Source: CAZHHH01 sp052400685 (GTDB taxonomy: Bacteria > Bacteroidota > Bacteroidia > Bacteroidales > Marinilabiliaceae). From it: DNA of 64,000 bases. The translations under genes were made by a program, and so were the position numbers. Positions 35,711 through 45,720 of the stretch are shown here, piece by piece. Positions within the stretch are counted from its first letter, which is position 1; each line of letters begins with the position of its first letter. The stretch lies in assembly GCA_052400685.1 (NCBI GenBank), contig JBQTGJ010000003.1; one strand, written 5' to 3'. Below the pieces are notes generated by a model. It saw nothing but the letters and a program-made list of their open reading frames with translations, had not been told where the DNA came from and searched no databases.

Positions 35711-36319
35711 TCATAACGGTTCGATACGTACCGACTCTATTTTACCAAGCCTCTGAATAAGTGCCGGGGCATTTGACTGACGAATGGAAAGACGAAGAGA
35801 ACAACTCAGATTAAAATTTTGTTGAAGAACATTGGGATTTTCGTCTTTCACCACACGCATAACATCATTCATGGCCCCATAATCAAAAAACAGATCGAAG
35901 ACAGAATCCACTGTTTTAGCAACGATGGCTGCATTGTCCAATGCATCGGCCGAAGCTTCTTTGTATGCTCTTATCAAACCACTGGTACCCAGTTTTGTGC
36001 CACCAAAATAACGCACTACCACAATCAGAATATTGGTAAGCTCATGCGATAAAATTTGTCCATGAATAGGCTTGCCAGCTGTGCCCGACGGTTCACCGTC
36101 ATCGTAAGCCCTGTAGTTCATCCCATCGAGGCCCAATTGCCAGGCGTAGCAATGATGCCGTGCATCATAGTACAATTGCTTTAACCCATCAATGTGCGTC
36201 TTTATTTCATCTTCGGTCATTACCGGGTAAGCATAAGCCAAAAACTTACTACCCTTTTCTTTGTAAATGCCTTCAGAAGCCGATTCAATGGTATGATATA
36301 AGTCTGAAACAGTCATCAA
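35711..36319 (-). CDS. YigZ / IMPACT family protein
   Basis: 202 residues. The UPF0029 signature YDDGEPSGTAGKPI and the following VVVRYFGGTKLGTSGLIRAY are exact for the family, and a C-terminal DUF1949-like domain completes it. Eukaryotic IMPACT regulates the Gcn2 kinase; in bacteria the role is unclear, possibly ribosome-linked. Two adjacent ATG codons (36319 and 36316) can serve as start. Confidence 0.9.
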   Translation of the reverse strand: MMTVSDLYHTIESASEGIYKEKGSKFLAYAYPVMTEDEIKTHIDGLKQLYYDARHHCYAWQLGLDGMNYRAYDDGEPSGTAGKPIHGQILSHELTNILIVVVRYFGGTKLGTSGLIRAYKEASADALDNAAIVAKTVDSVFDLFFDYGAMNDVMRVVKDENPNVLQQNFNLSCSLRLSIRQSNAPALIQRLGKIESVRIEPL

Positions 36320-36336
36320 TAACCCCTAAATTTGTC

Positions 36337-36344
36337 CAAAAGTA
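36337..36344 (-). promoter_or_regulatory. -7 promoter box of yigZ
   Basis: TACTTTTG on the minus strand, 17 bases before the start. The nearest TTG upstream is 27 bases away, longer than usual. Confidence 0.35.
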
Positions 36345-36376
36345 CAAAATCTGAGTCGTGATAAAAAAAGACAAGA

Positions 36377-36973
36377 CTAAAAAAGACGGCTGGCCTGAAC
36401 GGGCTGATAAGCATCTAAAGCCATTTCGATGAAATGATTGCGTCGACTTTCATCGGCTACCGTAATTTGTGGATAAAACAAATGATCAATCACCGCCATT
36501 CCGCAGTAACCAAAAACTTCGTCACCCTGACTGCTTCGAAAGGCCTCAATAAGGCCTTTTGCTTCGTACTCTTCCACTGTATTACCCATGGTGGTGTGCA
36601 ATATTACCTGCTTATCCTTTAATAGGGGCTCCGGTCCGTTTTGCGTATACCGGAAGGCAAAACCATTGGCTAAAACACGGTCGATATAACCTTTTAGTAT
36701 CGCCGGAAAGCTGGCCCACCAAAGCGGGTATATAACAGTAATCAAATCAGCTTCGGCCAGATATTTTTGTTCACGCTGAATATCTAAAGGTGTTTGTCTT
36801 AATTTCAACATCTTTAAATCATTGGGAGACAATATGGGGTTAAAATTGATTTTATAAAGATCCCTCACTGTTACCGTCCACGCTTTATTGTTATAAAATT
36901 CATAAATGCTTTTGGACAAATAATTACTAAAACTATTTTCTGAGGGATGAGCGGTTATTATTAAATGATTCAT
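36377..36973 (-). CDS. NAD(P)H-dependent oxidoreductase, flavodoxin-like fold
   Basis: 198 residues from the ATG at 36973 (MNHLIITAHPSENSFS), the usual N-terminus of the NQO1/KefF/MdaB group. Motifs are IYPLWWASFPAILKGYIDRV in the flavin and substrate loop and HTTMGNT further on. It probably reduces quinones or other electrophiles with two electrons, protecting the cell. The 42 codons open further upstream do not resemble the family. It stands alone next to yigZ. Confidence 0.87.
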   Translation of the reverse strand: MNHLIITAHPSENSFSNYLSKSIYEFYNNKAWTVTVRDLYKINFNPILSPNDLKMLKLRQTPLDIQREQKYLAEADLITVIYPLWWASFPAILKGYIDRVLANGFAFRYTQNGPEPLLKDKQVILHTTMGNTVEEYEAKGLIEAFRSSQGDEVFGYCGMAVIDHLFYPQITVADESRRNHFIEMALDAYQPVQASRLF

Positions 36974-37403
36974 ACCAATCGGTTCGTTAAAATTATTGAT
37001 TCGTGCGACTTCCAATAAAACTAAAAAACCGAGCATTTGTTCGCCCCAATAACACCAAATAAATCGGAGCACAATGGTTACAAACCACTCTCCAGACAAT
37101 TCTGTTGATTCTTAATCTATTGATACAATGAGATATAGGTTTTGACAAAAAATATTGTGTCAATTAAAAAGCTTCATTTTTAAGGGTTTAGAAGCTTAAA
37201 AAATGAGAGTTTAATCCTGTAAATCACTATTTTAAAAACAAGCGTAACGAAAAAAACAGAGTTTCTCGCTGACATTATATATCTGCTTATTATTCAGAAA
37301 TAGCCACGAGGCTATAAACTACCTACTTTACAGACATTAAGAATTACTCACATAGATGTAACTTTAATAAAGTGATTAGAAACCCATTGTTTTCGGTTAC
37401 AAA
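36974..37403. other. Intergenic region between divergent genes
   Basis: AT-rich. It contains AAGCTTCATTTTTAAG and its imperfect inverse AGAAGCTTAAAAAATGA near 37168-37210, and an ACAAGCGTAACGA word reminiscent of the repeat family near 37240. There is no gene and no recognisable repeat end. Confidence 0.35.
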
Positions 37404-37437
37404 TTGGCTTCAAGAATATCGACTTTCACTATATTTG
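37404..37437 (+). promoter_or_regulatory. Bacteroidota-type promoter of the SNF2 helicase gene
   Basis: TTG at 37404-37406, a 23-base gap, then TATATTTG at 37430-37437, 29 bases before the ATG at 37467. It matches the TTG / TAnnTTTG model. Confidence 0.5.
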
Positions 37438-37466
37438 TTGGTTTGAACCACCAAATAATACCATCA

Positions 37467-40424
37467 ATGGAACAATTTATTGTCGTTTTCACAAAAAAAA
37501 GAAACATAGGATTAACCGCCATTCCCTACCACGCCAGTTACAGTGAAAACAACCCTATTTCATTGATTGAACACGTCACGCCAACGCATATCAGCAAAAA
37601 TGAGGACAGGTATAACGATGCCGAAAAAGAAATTGTCATAATTCTATCGCGCATCAGTGAACACGCCTTATTTAAAAAATTTGGCGGGAAACAAATCGCA
37701 ACATTAAAAGAGTTTTTTGATGTATTACCGACACTACCACGCTTCGAATCGACGATAAAACCATTTATTGAAAAAATCGTTTATGATCTTATTCGTGCTA
37801 TTGCCGGCACCTCCGTTCCATGTTATTACAAAGACGATACCTTCAGCAATTTGTATGAATCCGACCGACTTACGATACCCTCTGAGCCGGCACAACCGGA
37901 TTTTAATTTTGAAATAAAAGAGGAAAATCTTCATTATAGTTTTAAAATACGACAAAAATCAAATACTGGTGGTGATGACAAACTATTCTCACCAACCGGA
38001 CAACCAATCGAATTTATCTGCACCAGTCCCGCTGTTTTAAAAATTCGGCACACACTCTATTATTTTGAAAATATTGACCAAAAGAAGCTCAATCCGTTCC
38101 TTACTAAGACAACCATTATAGTTCCCCGGCAGCAGGTGAGAACCTATATGAAAACCTTTGTTTCAAACTGTATCAGGAATTATAACATAACGGCCAAAGG
38201 CTTTACCATCAACAACAGTGAACAAACCCCGAAAGTACAATTGATTATGAGTTACGACCTTAATCATATGCCTGCTTTGGCTCTTCATTTTAAGTACGAA
38301 GAGGCCAGCTTTCTGGCTGACAGAGGGGCTTCGGTATTTGTCAAACTGGAAGAGTCGGCTTCTCTGTTTCATTTCAAGAAAATAAAACGTCGTTACGACG
38401 ATGAAAAAAAAGTAATGGCACAACTTCAGACCTGGGGATTGGAACAAATAGGTGAAGCTCTTTTCAGACCAAAAGAAGCCCACGATATGACCGATGAAGC
38501 AATGGTAACCTCTACCATTGTGCAATGGCTGAGTCAACATGAGTCAAAGCTAAATAGTATTGATTATTCATTTGAGGCCAATAATCAAAATGAAAAATTG
38601 TATGTGGGCCGGCATTCTCTGGAAATTGATACCTCCGAAACCAACGACTGGTTTGAAATACGGGCAAGAGTTCAAATAGGTGATTTTACCATTCCATTTG
38701 TGAAGTTTCGACGTAACTTGCTTGATAACGACCCGGAATTTATTCTGCCAAACGGACAAATTTTTATGTTACCGCCCGAATGGTTCACACGGTTCAGCGA
38801 ATTATTTAACTACGCCAAAGCAGAGCAGAATGCACTAAGACTACCCCGCTCCCATTTTCAGATCATTGAGCAAGTTAAATACGGCGTTTCAAACATTAAA
38901 AACAAAGAAACCGGCATTCATTTTCCGGAGACCACGTTACCCGAAGGCCTAAATGCCACTTTGCGGCCGTATCAAAAGGAAGGATATGCCTGGATGAATT
39001 TTTTGCTGAAAAACCATCTTGGAGGTATCCTGGCCGACGATATGGGTTTGGGTAAAACACTACAAACCATCACGTTGCTTCTAAACATTTATGCCAAATC
39101 GGAAACGGCGCGCGACAGCGAGCCGGCACCGGTTGAGCAACTATCATTATTTGAAGCGCCTTCGCCAGCTAAATTTAACAAAACGAATCAGCCGGCATCC
39201 ATTATAGTCATGCCAACATCACTCATACACAACTGGCAAAATGAAATTCAAAAATTTGCGCCTTCCATTAAAACATACCTCTACACCGGAAGTAATCGTC
39301 TTAAAACCAAAGATATTGGCAAAATATTACGTCATTATCATGTAGTGCTAACTTCCTACGGCGTTTTACGCAATGATATTGAATACCTGAAAAATTATCA
39401 TTTTCACCACGTTATTTTAGATGAAAGTCAGTATATAAAAAATCCGGGCTCAAAAATCTATACAGCCGTAAATTCGTTGGAATCCAGTCATCGTTTGGTA
39501 CTAACAGGAACACCCATTGAAAATTCGCTGACCGATTTATGGGCACAACTAAATTTTGTCAACAAAGGATTGCTTGGTACACTGGCATTTTTTAAACGCT
39601 ATTTTATCCAGCCAATCACCCGACAACAAGATGAGACCAAGGAAGAAAAACTTCAGAAGCTCATTCAACCATTTATTCTGCGGCGCACCAAAGAACACGT
39701 TGCCAAAGACTTACCGCCAATAATGGAACAGGTGATACATTGCGATATGACCGATGAACAAAATCAATTTTACGAAAAAGAAAAATCAGGGGTACGTAAC
39801 AGCTTGGCGCACATATTTGAATCCAAAAGTCCGAAGCAAAGTTCCATTATTGCGCTTCAGGCCTTGTCAACACTGCGACAAATAGCCAATCATCCGGCCA
39901 TGGTCGATCCCAATTACACGGGTTCGTCGGGCAAATTCGAACAGATGCTTGACGCCTTGCAAAGCATCGTGGCCGAAAATCACAGTGTATTAATTTTCTC
40001 ATCATTTGTGAAAGATCTGGATTTGATAGAGAAAGAACTTATTCAAAAAAAACTTCCGTATGCCAAACTCACCGGCGCCACACGCGAGCGACAAAAAGTG
40101 ATAGAAGAATTTAACCAAAATGCGGCCATATTTTTAATTTCACTAAAAGCAGGCGGTGTAGGACTAAATTTAACCAAAGCCGATTATGTGTTTATGCTGA
40201 ATCCCTGGTGGAACCCGGCTGCTGAGGCACAGGCCATCAACCGTGCCCACCGTATTGGTCAGGATAAAAATGTGTTTGTGTACCGCTTTATATCCACCGG
40301 CACTATAGAAGAAAAGATAGCCCGTCTGCAACAAAACAAATCCCGCTTGGCCGACACGTTTGTCCACACCAATAATCCCCTGAACGATCTGTCGAAAGAT
40401 GAAATTATGGCACTTCTTGGCTAA
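37467..40424 (+). CDS. SNF2 family DNA helicase
   Basis: 985 residues from the ATG at 37467 (MEQFIVVFTKKRNIGL). The N-terminal half (about 500 residues) has no motif I recognise and no SWIM zinc finger. The C-terminal half is a Swi2/Snf2 ATPase: DDMGLGKTLQTI (motif I), DESQ in place of DEAH (motif II), VLTGTPIENSLTDLW (motif III), KAGGVGLNLTKADYVF (motif V) and AINRAHRIGQDKNVFVYRFI (motif VI). It remodels or translocates on DNA-protein complexes. No methylase or defence gene sits beside it, so I read it as a chromosomal remodeller rather than a defence component. Confidence 0.9.
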   Translation: MEQFIVVFTKKRNIGLTAIPYHASYSENNPISLIEHVTPTHISKNEDRYNDAEKEIVIILSRISEHALFKKFGGKQIATLKEFFDVLPTLPRFESTIKPFIEKIVYDLIRAIAGTSVPCYYKDDTFSNLYESDRLTIPSEPAQPDFNFEIKEENLHYSFKIRQKSNTGGDDKLFSPTGQPIEFICTSPAVLKIRHTLYYFENIDQKKLNPFLTKTTIIVPRQQVRTYMKTFVSNCIRNYNITAKGFTINNSEQTPKVQLIMSYDLNHMPALALHFKYEEASFLADRGASVFVKLEESASLFHFKKIKRRYDDEKKVMAQLQTWGLEQIGEALFRPKEAHDMTDEAMVTSTIVQWLSQHESKLNSIDYSFEANNQNEKLYVGRHSLEIDTSETNDWFEIRARVQIGDFTIPFVKFRRNLLDNDPEFILPNGQIFMLPPEWFTRFSELFNYAKAEQNALRLPRSHFQIIEQVKYGVSNIKNKETGIHFPETTLPEGLNATLRPYQKEGYAWMNFLLKNHLGGILADDMGLGKTLQTITLLLNIYAKSETARDSEPAPVEQLSLFEAPSPAKFNKTNQPASIIVMPTSLIHNWQNEIQKFAPSIKTYLYTGSNRLKTKDIGKILRHYHVVLTSYGVLRNDIEYLKNYHFHHVILDESQYIKNPGSKIYTAVNSLESSHRLVLTGTPIENSLTDLWAQLNFVNKGLLGTLAFFKRYFIQPITRQQDETKEEKLQKLIQPFILRRTKEHVAKDLPPIMEQVIHCDMTDEQNQFYEKEKSGVRNSLAHIFESKSPKQSSIIALQALSTLRQIANHPAMVDPNYTGSSGKFEQMLDALQSIVAENHSVLIFSSFVKDLDLIEKELIQKKLPYAKLTGATRERQKVIEEFNQNAAIFLISLKAGGVGLNLTKADYVFMLNPWWNPAAEAQAINRAHRIGQDKNVFVYRFISTGTIEEKIARLQQNKSRLADTFVHTNNPLNDLSKDEIMALLG

Positions 40425-40512
40425 TTAAAATGATAGTATATTTGTAACTTAAGACTATCGAAAAACAATTGGTCATGTTCGAGCCTGTCCACAATCTTTA
40501 AAATCTGAAAAC

Positions 40513-40797
40513 ATGGAGACTTTTGAAAACTACAAACAAAAATTGCAAGCCCGTATTGAAGGCTGGGAAGCAGAAATGGCTGGTATGAAAGCCAGACTCA
40601 AAGAGGCCACTGCCGATAAAAAAATCGAGTATCAAAAAGAAATTGATAGACTGGAAGAAGAGATGGAGAAAGGAAAAACCCGTTTAAAAGAACTTCAAAA
40701 AACAGGCGGGGAAGCTTGGCTTGTATTAAAAAAAGGCGTTGATGAAGCCTGGGATATATTTGCCAAAAGCATTAAAGATGCCAGTTCAAAATTTTAG
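40513..40797 (+). CDS. Coiled-coil protein, sll1863-type stress response family
   Basis: 94 residues, almost entirely a charged coiled coil (residues 5-65), ending GVDEAWDIFAKSIKDASSKF, the tail typical of the small sll1863-like proteins. No catalytic motif is present. It lies 88 bases downstream of the helicase gene with no obvious terminator between. Confidence 0.7.
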   Translation: METFENYKQKLQARIEGWEAEMAGMKARLKEATADKKIEYQKEIDRLEEEMEKGKTRLKELQKTGGEAWLVLKKGVDEAWDIFAKSIKDASSKF

Positions 40798-41114
40798 CTT
40801 CAGCCAATAAGATAAGTACGGGATAAGAAAATATAGTTTACCGGATAATGATGGATTCATTCTTATGCCTACGAAAAAAACTATGCTTATGAAATCTGGA
40901 TTCTGTGCTCACGAAAAAGATACACGTAACAAGCTTTAAATCATCGGCATCTGTTTAAAATTAAAAAATTTGATTAGCAGCCAAATTTCAGGAGGATGCC
41001 AGGGCTTTTAAGTTACGTTGTGCTTGTTTCCCACCTCAAGGCAATAAAGTTAATTTTCTGAAAATTACTTACAAAAGCGGCATTTCTTCTTGTGCTGGAG
41101 TAAGTCGGATCACG
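40798..41114. other. Intergenic region, no gene seen
   Basis: About 317 bases downstream of the coiled-coil gene. I see no open frame of note and no hairpin with a T-run; only weak echoes of the repeat family. Confidence 0.4.
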
Positions 41115-41339
41115 AATACTTTTGAAATTAAACTTCAAATACGAAGCTTGCGAAGTCATAAAAATAAAGGGACTGACGACCGAAGTATAGGCAGAAGCAA
41201 TGCTATTGCTGTGGATTAATCTTATAAATGCTTTGATTATGCTTTTCAAGGAGTAAGAAGACGAAGTCAGTTTACTTTTCATAAATGACGGTTTTTATGA
41301 CAAGCGTAACACAGAAGTTAACTTTATAAACCAACACTA
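41115..41339 (-). repeat. MITE-like repeat, long form, one end missing
   Basis: Inverted orientation. The left end reads TAGTGTTGGTTTATAAAGTT on the minus strand. It shares the extra central segment (TTTATAAGATTAATCCACA) with the 20303 copy. The other terminal repeat is not recognisable. Confidence 0.7.
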
Positions 41340-41458
41340 AATAAACAAACGACTTAAAAACGGGATAACCAAATAGTGGCTTTATTTTTGATGGTAAACC
41401 CACAAATAATATTTAATACAAACAAGAAAAAACGCATTTTAAACAAAAACATAATTTT

Positions 41459-42175
41459 ATGATAAAAGCATCTTTCATTAGTCTGCTAACGCTCATCTCC
41501 TATTTTAATTGCTATGGTCAGCAGAACGTTCAGGACGCCGATTCGGCCGTAGTAATTGAAACCCGTGCATTAAATAATTTCGACAAAATTATCGTATCAA
41601 GAGGTATTAATGTAACATTGGAAGAAGGTTTATCACCCCAGGCTGAAATACGAATTAAAAATGCGACCCCTGACGATGTCATCCTTGTACAAGAAGGCAT
41701 GACAGTTACCATTAAGATGCGACCAAAGATATATAAAGAGATGGCTGTAAATGTGTTTATTACCCTGGGAACCAATCCCATTCGGGAAATTAATGCCGGA
41801 ACAGGTGGCAGTGTTTATTCAGAAATAGAACTGGAAGGTGATCAGCTTAAGCTGGAGGCCGGAGCCGACGCATCAATTCAGCTGCAAGTCGCAATGAAAA
41901 AAGTGGTTGTAAATACATCAGCTGCCACCATCCATTTAACAGGCACCTCTGATTTTCTGGACATAACAGCATCTGCTGCGGGGAGATTTGACGGTCTTAA
42001 CCTCGAAACCGGTCAGGCAGCAGCGAAGGCAAACATGGGCTCTAAAATCTATTTATGGGTCACTCAAAAACTTGAAGCAAAATCTGCTACCGGTGGCAAA
42101 ATCGGTTACACAGGCAACCCCGAAAAAGTGGAAATAAAAACCAGTTTGGGTGGTACTGTTGAAGAAATTGAATAA
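41459..42175 (+). CDS. Exported DUF2807 (head GIN domain) protein
   Basis: 238 residues. A signal peptide (MIKASFISLLTLISYFNCYG) is followed by a putative autotransporter-adhesin head GIN domain: LNNFDKIIVSRGINVTLEEG, then INAGTGGSVYSEIELEGDQL and a repetitive beta-helix pattern to SLGGTVEEIE. The cell-surface or periplasmic function is unknown. It starts at ATG in an AT-rich leader and converges with the DUF6320 gene. Confidence 0.85.
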   Translation: MIKASFISLLTLISYFNCYGQQNVQDADSAVVIETRALNNFDKIIVSRGINVTLEEGLSPQAEIRIKNATPDDVILVQEGMTVTIKMRPKIYKEMAVNVFITLGTNPIREINAGTGGSVYSEIELEGDQLKLEAGADASIQLQVAMKKVVVNTSAATIHLTGTSDFLDITASAAGRFDGLNLETGQAAAKANMGSKIYLWVTQKLEAKSATGGKIGYTGNPEKVEIKTSLGGTVEEIE

Positions 42176-42218
42176 TAATGTAAGGGGACCATACTTTCAT
42201 CGTATTGTCCCCCATTTT

Positions 42219-42920
42219 TTACCGATGAAAAATGCGCTCCAGACTTTTATTTTTGGTCAGACGGAAATGAACATATATCAACACAAAAGCAACCGGCACA
42301 ACACATGCCAAAACGATTACGCTCCATTTTAAAGCAACAACGCCGGTTTTATAAATTGAAAAAATAGCTTCAAGTCCCAACATATAAATACCAATTGCCA
42401 GCAAAGCATAAGCAACCAGATTTACACCTTTTCGTTTCACCTTCTTAAAAATCATCATTAATACTGCCGCAATGGCGTTTCCGGTAAATAATACGGGTAT
42501 TGCAATGGGAAAAGCCCATTGCAGGCCATTGGTCAATAGATCTATCAAAACTACAAAACCGGAGGCTCCCAATAAGCCAGTGGCTATTTTAATAACAGTA
42601 GTGGTTCTCAAAAATGCAAACGACGAAACATACGAAAAAACCATTAAGCTAACAGCCACCGGATATTCAGACCACGAAATACGGTGACTCATCAAAAAAT
42701 CGATGGAAAATGTTGCAATGACAGCCGATATTATGGTAATGGAAACAATTTCCCAAATCACCCGCTTCTGCGGTGGAGTCATTTCTTTTCCGGCATTCAG
42801 ATCAACTTCATTTTCGCTATTTTCGATCATGGGGTGTGTCTCGTTAATTGAAGTACCACACAACGGGCATTTTGTCATGTCCGGCTCCAATTCAACACCA
42901 CATTTTTTACAATATATCAT
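42219..42920 (-). CDS. DUF6320-like zinc-ribbon membrane protein
   Basis: 233 residues. An N-terminal zinc ribbon (YCKKCGVELEPDMTKCPLCG: two CxxC pairs) is followed by about six hydrophobic helices. The family usually accompanies the acyltransferase-like gene that lies three bases upstream here, so the two probably work together at the membrane. No reaction is known. Confidence 0.75.
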   Translation of the reverse strand: MIYCKKCGVELEPDMTKCPLCGTSINETHPMIENSENEVDLNAGKEMTPPQKRVIWEIVSITIISAVIATFSIDFLMSHRISWSEYPVAVSLMVFSYVSSFAFLRTTTVIKIATGLLGASGFVVLIDLLTNGLQWAFPIAIPVLFTGNAIAAVLMMIFKKVKRKGVNLVAYALLAIGIYMLGLEAIFSIYKTGVVALKWSVIVLACVVPVAFVLIYVHFRLTKNKSLERIFHR

Positions 42921-42923
42921 AAC

Positions 42924-44177
42924 CTACGATTTTAATATTTTTACCGATATCCCCTGTTGAATCATAACAGAGAAAAAAAGACGTTCTAACTCTTTCGAAG
43001 CAGTAATGCTTCCAAAATTAATTATCAAATTCCCCTTAAATCCAACCATCCCAGCACTGACTTTGATATGCTTATTGGGCGGCGGCGGAATAAAATAAAA
43101 CCGTTCGATACGATGCTCCATTGCTGTCGGCAATTTTAGCGATCCATAATTGGTTATCACACCGCTATACTGATTGGCACCAGCGGCATAAAACAACGAA
43201 ATGACAAACGATTTTAAAAATAAAGGCATACTCCGTACAAAAAAGTTCTTTTCACCGGCAACATTACGCGACATTGTTTTATGAATTAACTTCTGATCTG
43301 TTTCGAGCCGCATCTGATAATGCACCATTTTTACAATCTCCTCAAAAGTGTATGCCCCCAGCCGCAAATCAATACCGGGCATAACAAAAAGCGAAAAATT
43401 GCGCATTGTTTTGGAAGGAAAAATATTACGGAGGTTGATTGGTACCTGAATACGCAGTATACGATGCCGCTTAAACCCTGGGGTTTTATTATACAGATTT
43501 TGCAAAGCAAATAAGTAAACAGCCGTCAGATATTCCGTTACAGATACTTCAAAACCTTTGGCCGTTGCAATTAACTGCCGCAGAGGAATGGTTGCCGTGA
43601 GCACATTAAAAGAAACAGGATTCTTAAACGGCAGGTGAAATGCTTTTGGTTGTTTTACCGGCGATACATTAACCCGCTTAAAATATCGGTTGTAAGCATC
43701 CTCATACTCTTCTTTATCAGGCTTTAGCTCAAATTCTTTCGTCACAATATTTTCAACACCACAAATTCTGAAATAGTGGTTCAATACATATTTTAGAAAC
43801 GAAAAAGCCCCCGAACCATCTGTGAGTATGTGAGAAAACTCGACACTAATTCGATTGCCTTTTACCAAAATTCTGAATAATAACTCATCTTTAGCAAAAG
43901 CCCGGCAAGGTGTATCAAAATCAGGTAATACCTTAAACTTCAAATCTGAAGATTCCAGATAATACCAGAAAGCACCGGTTTTAAGTGTCACTCTGAAATA
44001 TGGAAAACGGCTCTCTGCCAACGAAACAGCCGATATTAAAGGTTTAATTTTGACCCGATCGGTCAACACTGCCGTAATTCGAAATACCGCAGTCAATTCA
44101 GCATTTTGTATGGCCGGATAAAGTTTGGCTGCGTTATCGAGTTTTAGCCAAAAATTTTTTGATTTTAAGTTTGACAT
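42924..44177 (-). CDS. Condensation-domain / alcohol acetyltransferase-like protein
   Basis: 417 residues. The BAHD/condensation active site HxxxDG is seen as SHILTDGSG near residue 117, and the fold's second-half motif may be represented by NFSLFVMPGIDLR. It could transfer an acyl group to an alcohol or lipid; there are no carrier-protein or NRPS genes nearby. It is the first gene of a tight pair with DUF6320 (three bases apart). Confidence 0.75.
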   Translation of the reverse strand: MSNLKSKNFWLKLDNAAKLYPAIQNAELTAVFRITAVLTDRVKIKPLISAVSLAESRFPYFRVTLKTGAFWYYLESSDLKFKVLPDFDTPCRAFAKDELLFRILVKGNRISVEFSHILTDGSGAFSFLKYVLNHYFRICGVENIVTKEFELKPDKEEYEDAYNRYFKRVNVSPVKQPKAFHLPFKNPVSFNVLTATIPLRQLIATAKGFEVSVTEYLTAVYLFALQNLYNKTPGFKRHRILRIQVPINLRNIFPSKTMRNFSLFVMPGIDLRLGAYTFEEIVKMVHYQMRLETDQKLIHKTMSRNVAGEKNFFVRSMPLFLKSFVISLFYAAGANQYSGVITNYGSLKLPTAMEHRIERFYFIPPPPNKHIKVSAGMVGFKGNLIINFGSITASKELERLFFSVMIQQGISVKILKS

Positions 44178-44320
44178 ACTCTATTTGATTGGGTTGAAAA
44201 GTTAATAAATTTCAATCAATCAGCCAATGAAATTAATAAAATGGCGGTTTTCCTTTCTTCTGCTTTGAGTTTTTACAGATTTTCGTCAAAATCAAAATTA
44301 TCTACTCGTGGACTATTGAA

Positions 44321-44607
44321 CCCTTGTTGAATTGTTTGGGACAATGGCTTTATTTTCTTCATTTTCCAAAAACCGAAGGTCAGCAGGTATCAACTCACTT
44401 ACATTGGTATATCAACCTGCAGATCCTGGCGATTGTACAAATTGGTAAAATAAGTAGTTCCTGATAATATTAGGAGTGCTTTCCATTGCTAAACGATTTT
44501 ATCCAAAGTACCCTATTATTGGTAAAACCGTCAAATACAACTTATCGCCCATTAATTACAACGATGGCCGGCAGTATGACATCGTGATTATCATTCGGCT
44601 ATTTTAA
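44321..44607 (+). pseudogene. Possible remnant of a gene, two frames
   Basis: Two adjacent open stretches in different frames encode protein-like sequence (FPKTEGQQVSTHLHWYINLQ, then AKRFYPKYPIIGKTVKYNLS, ending at a TAA at 44605). Together they look like one frameshifted membrane-protein fragment, but I do not recognise a family. The rest of the 628-base gap (44178-44805) holds faint variant-B repeat words near 44655-44740. Confidence 0.2.
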
Positions 44608-44805
44608 TGAGATTCAGCAAAAATCTGCGTATGGATTTTTTACGACTGCGGCATGCTTACCTTCAAAATGGGCATTTACACAAGTAAACGTACACTTCGC
44701 ATAAGCCTTACATGTTATTTTTCAAGCTCAAATTGCTGATTTTAAGCATATACATGATTGAGTACCAGCTATGAAATGGCACTTCAAAACGTACCTGTCT
44801 GCAGA

Positions 44806-45678
44806 TTATCTTTTTGCAGCAGCCTTCAGGGTATTCAGCAGCAACGACACAATAGTCATAGGTCCTACACCACCTGGTACCGGTGTAATAAAACTGCATT
44901 TGGGCGATACTTCGGCAAAGTCTACATCCCCTTTCAGGCGGAAGCCACTCTTTGTTTCAGTAGATGGAACACGGGTGGTACCCACATCAATAACAACAGC
45001 ACCTTCTTTTACCATGTCGGCCTTCAAAAATTCAGGAATACCAATGGCAGCTACGATTATATCAGCCTGCAAACAAATTTCTTTGAGATTTTTTGTCCGG
45101 CTATGGCAAACTGTAACAGTGGCGTCGCCTGGGTTTCCTTTAAGTGACAAGAGAATACTCATAGGGCGTCCCACGATGTTGCTGCGTCCTAATATAACCA
45201 CATGCTTGCCTTTTGTTTCGATATCATACCGCTTCAGAAGCTCCATTATACCTTGGGGTGTGGCCGAAATAAAAGCATCGCCACCGGTAATCATACGCCC
45301 CAGGTTTTGTGGATGAAAACCATCCACATCCTTGGAAGGGTCAATGGCTTCGGTAATTTTTTCTTCAGAAATATGTTTGGGTAAAGGCAGCTGAACGATG
45401 AATCCATCCACGTCAGGATCATTATTCAGCTTATTGACCGCTGCCAGCAATTCATTTTCAGTAACATCGGCCGTAAAACGAACCAAAGACGAGACAAACC
45501 CCACTGCTTCGCAGGCTTTAATTTTAGCTGCCACATAGGTTTCACTGCCGCCATCGTTACCCACCAAAACAGCAGCCAGATGTGGTTTCTTTTTACCTGA
45601 AGCAATCATTTTCTTAACAGCCTCTGCAATTTCAAGTTTTACGGCCTGTGAGGTCTTTTTCCCGTCAATAAGTTGCAT
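44806..45678 (-). CDS. folD: Bifunctional methylenetetrahydrofolate dehydrogenase/cyclohydrolase
   Basis: One-carbon metabolism: interconverts 5,10-methylene-, methenyl- and 10-formyl-THF. 290 residues with the catalytic Lys region (VAAKIKACEAVGF), DVDGFIVQLPLP, VDGFHPQNLGRM, the NADP site GRSNIVGRPMSILL and the PVPGGVGPMTI ending. It follows ffh by 42 bases. Confidence 0.96.
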   Translation of the reverse strand: MQLIDGKKTSQAVKLEIAEAVKKMIASGKKKPHLAAVLVGNDGGSETYVAAKIKACEAVGFVSSLVRFTADVTENELLAAVNKLNNDPDVDGFIVQLPLPKHISEEKITEAIDPSKDVDGFHPQNLGRMITGGDAFISATPQGIMELLKRYDIETKGKHVVILGRSNIVGRPMSILLSLKGNPGDATVTVCHSRTKNLKEICLQADIIVAAIGIPEFLKADMVKEGAVVIDVGTTRVPSTETKSGFRLKGDVDFAEVSPKCSFITPVPGGVGPMTIVSLLLNTLKAAAKR

Positions 45679-45720
45679 ATTATACTGGTTTATGGTTATA
45701 ATAAAGTGATTGGCAAAAAA

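Noticed and set aside
36974..37099. N-terminal extension of the NAD(P)H oxidoreductase
   Set aside because: Family alignment by eye begins at MNHLIITAHP; the extension is Trp/Cys-rich and unlike the fold.
41013..41282. An 89-codon minus-strand frame
   Set aside because: It largely coincides with the repeat copy at 41115-41339.
44758..45316. Two plus-strand frames of 129 and 181 codons
   Set aside because: They are antisense to folD, whose motifs are complete on the minus strand.
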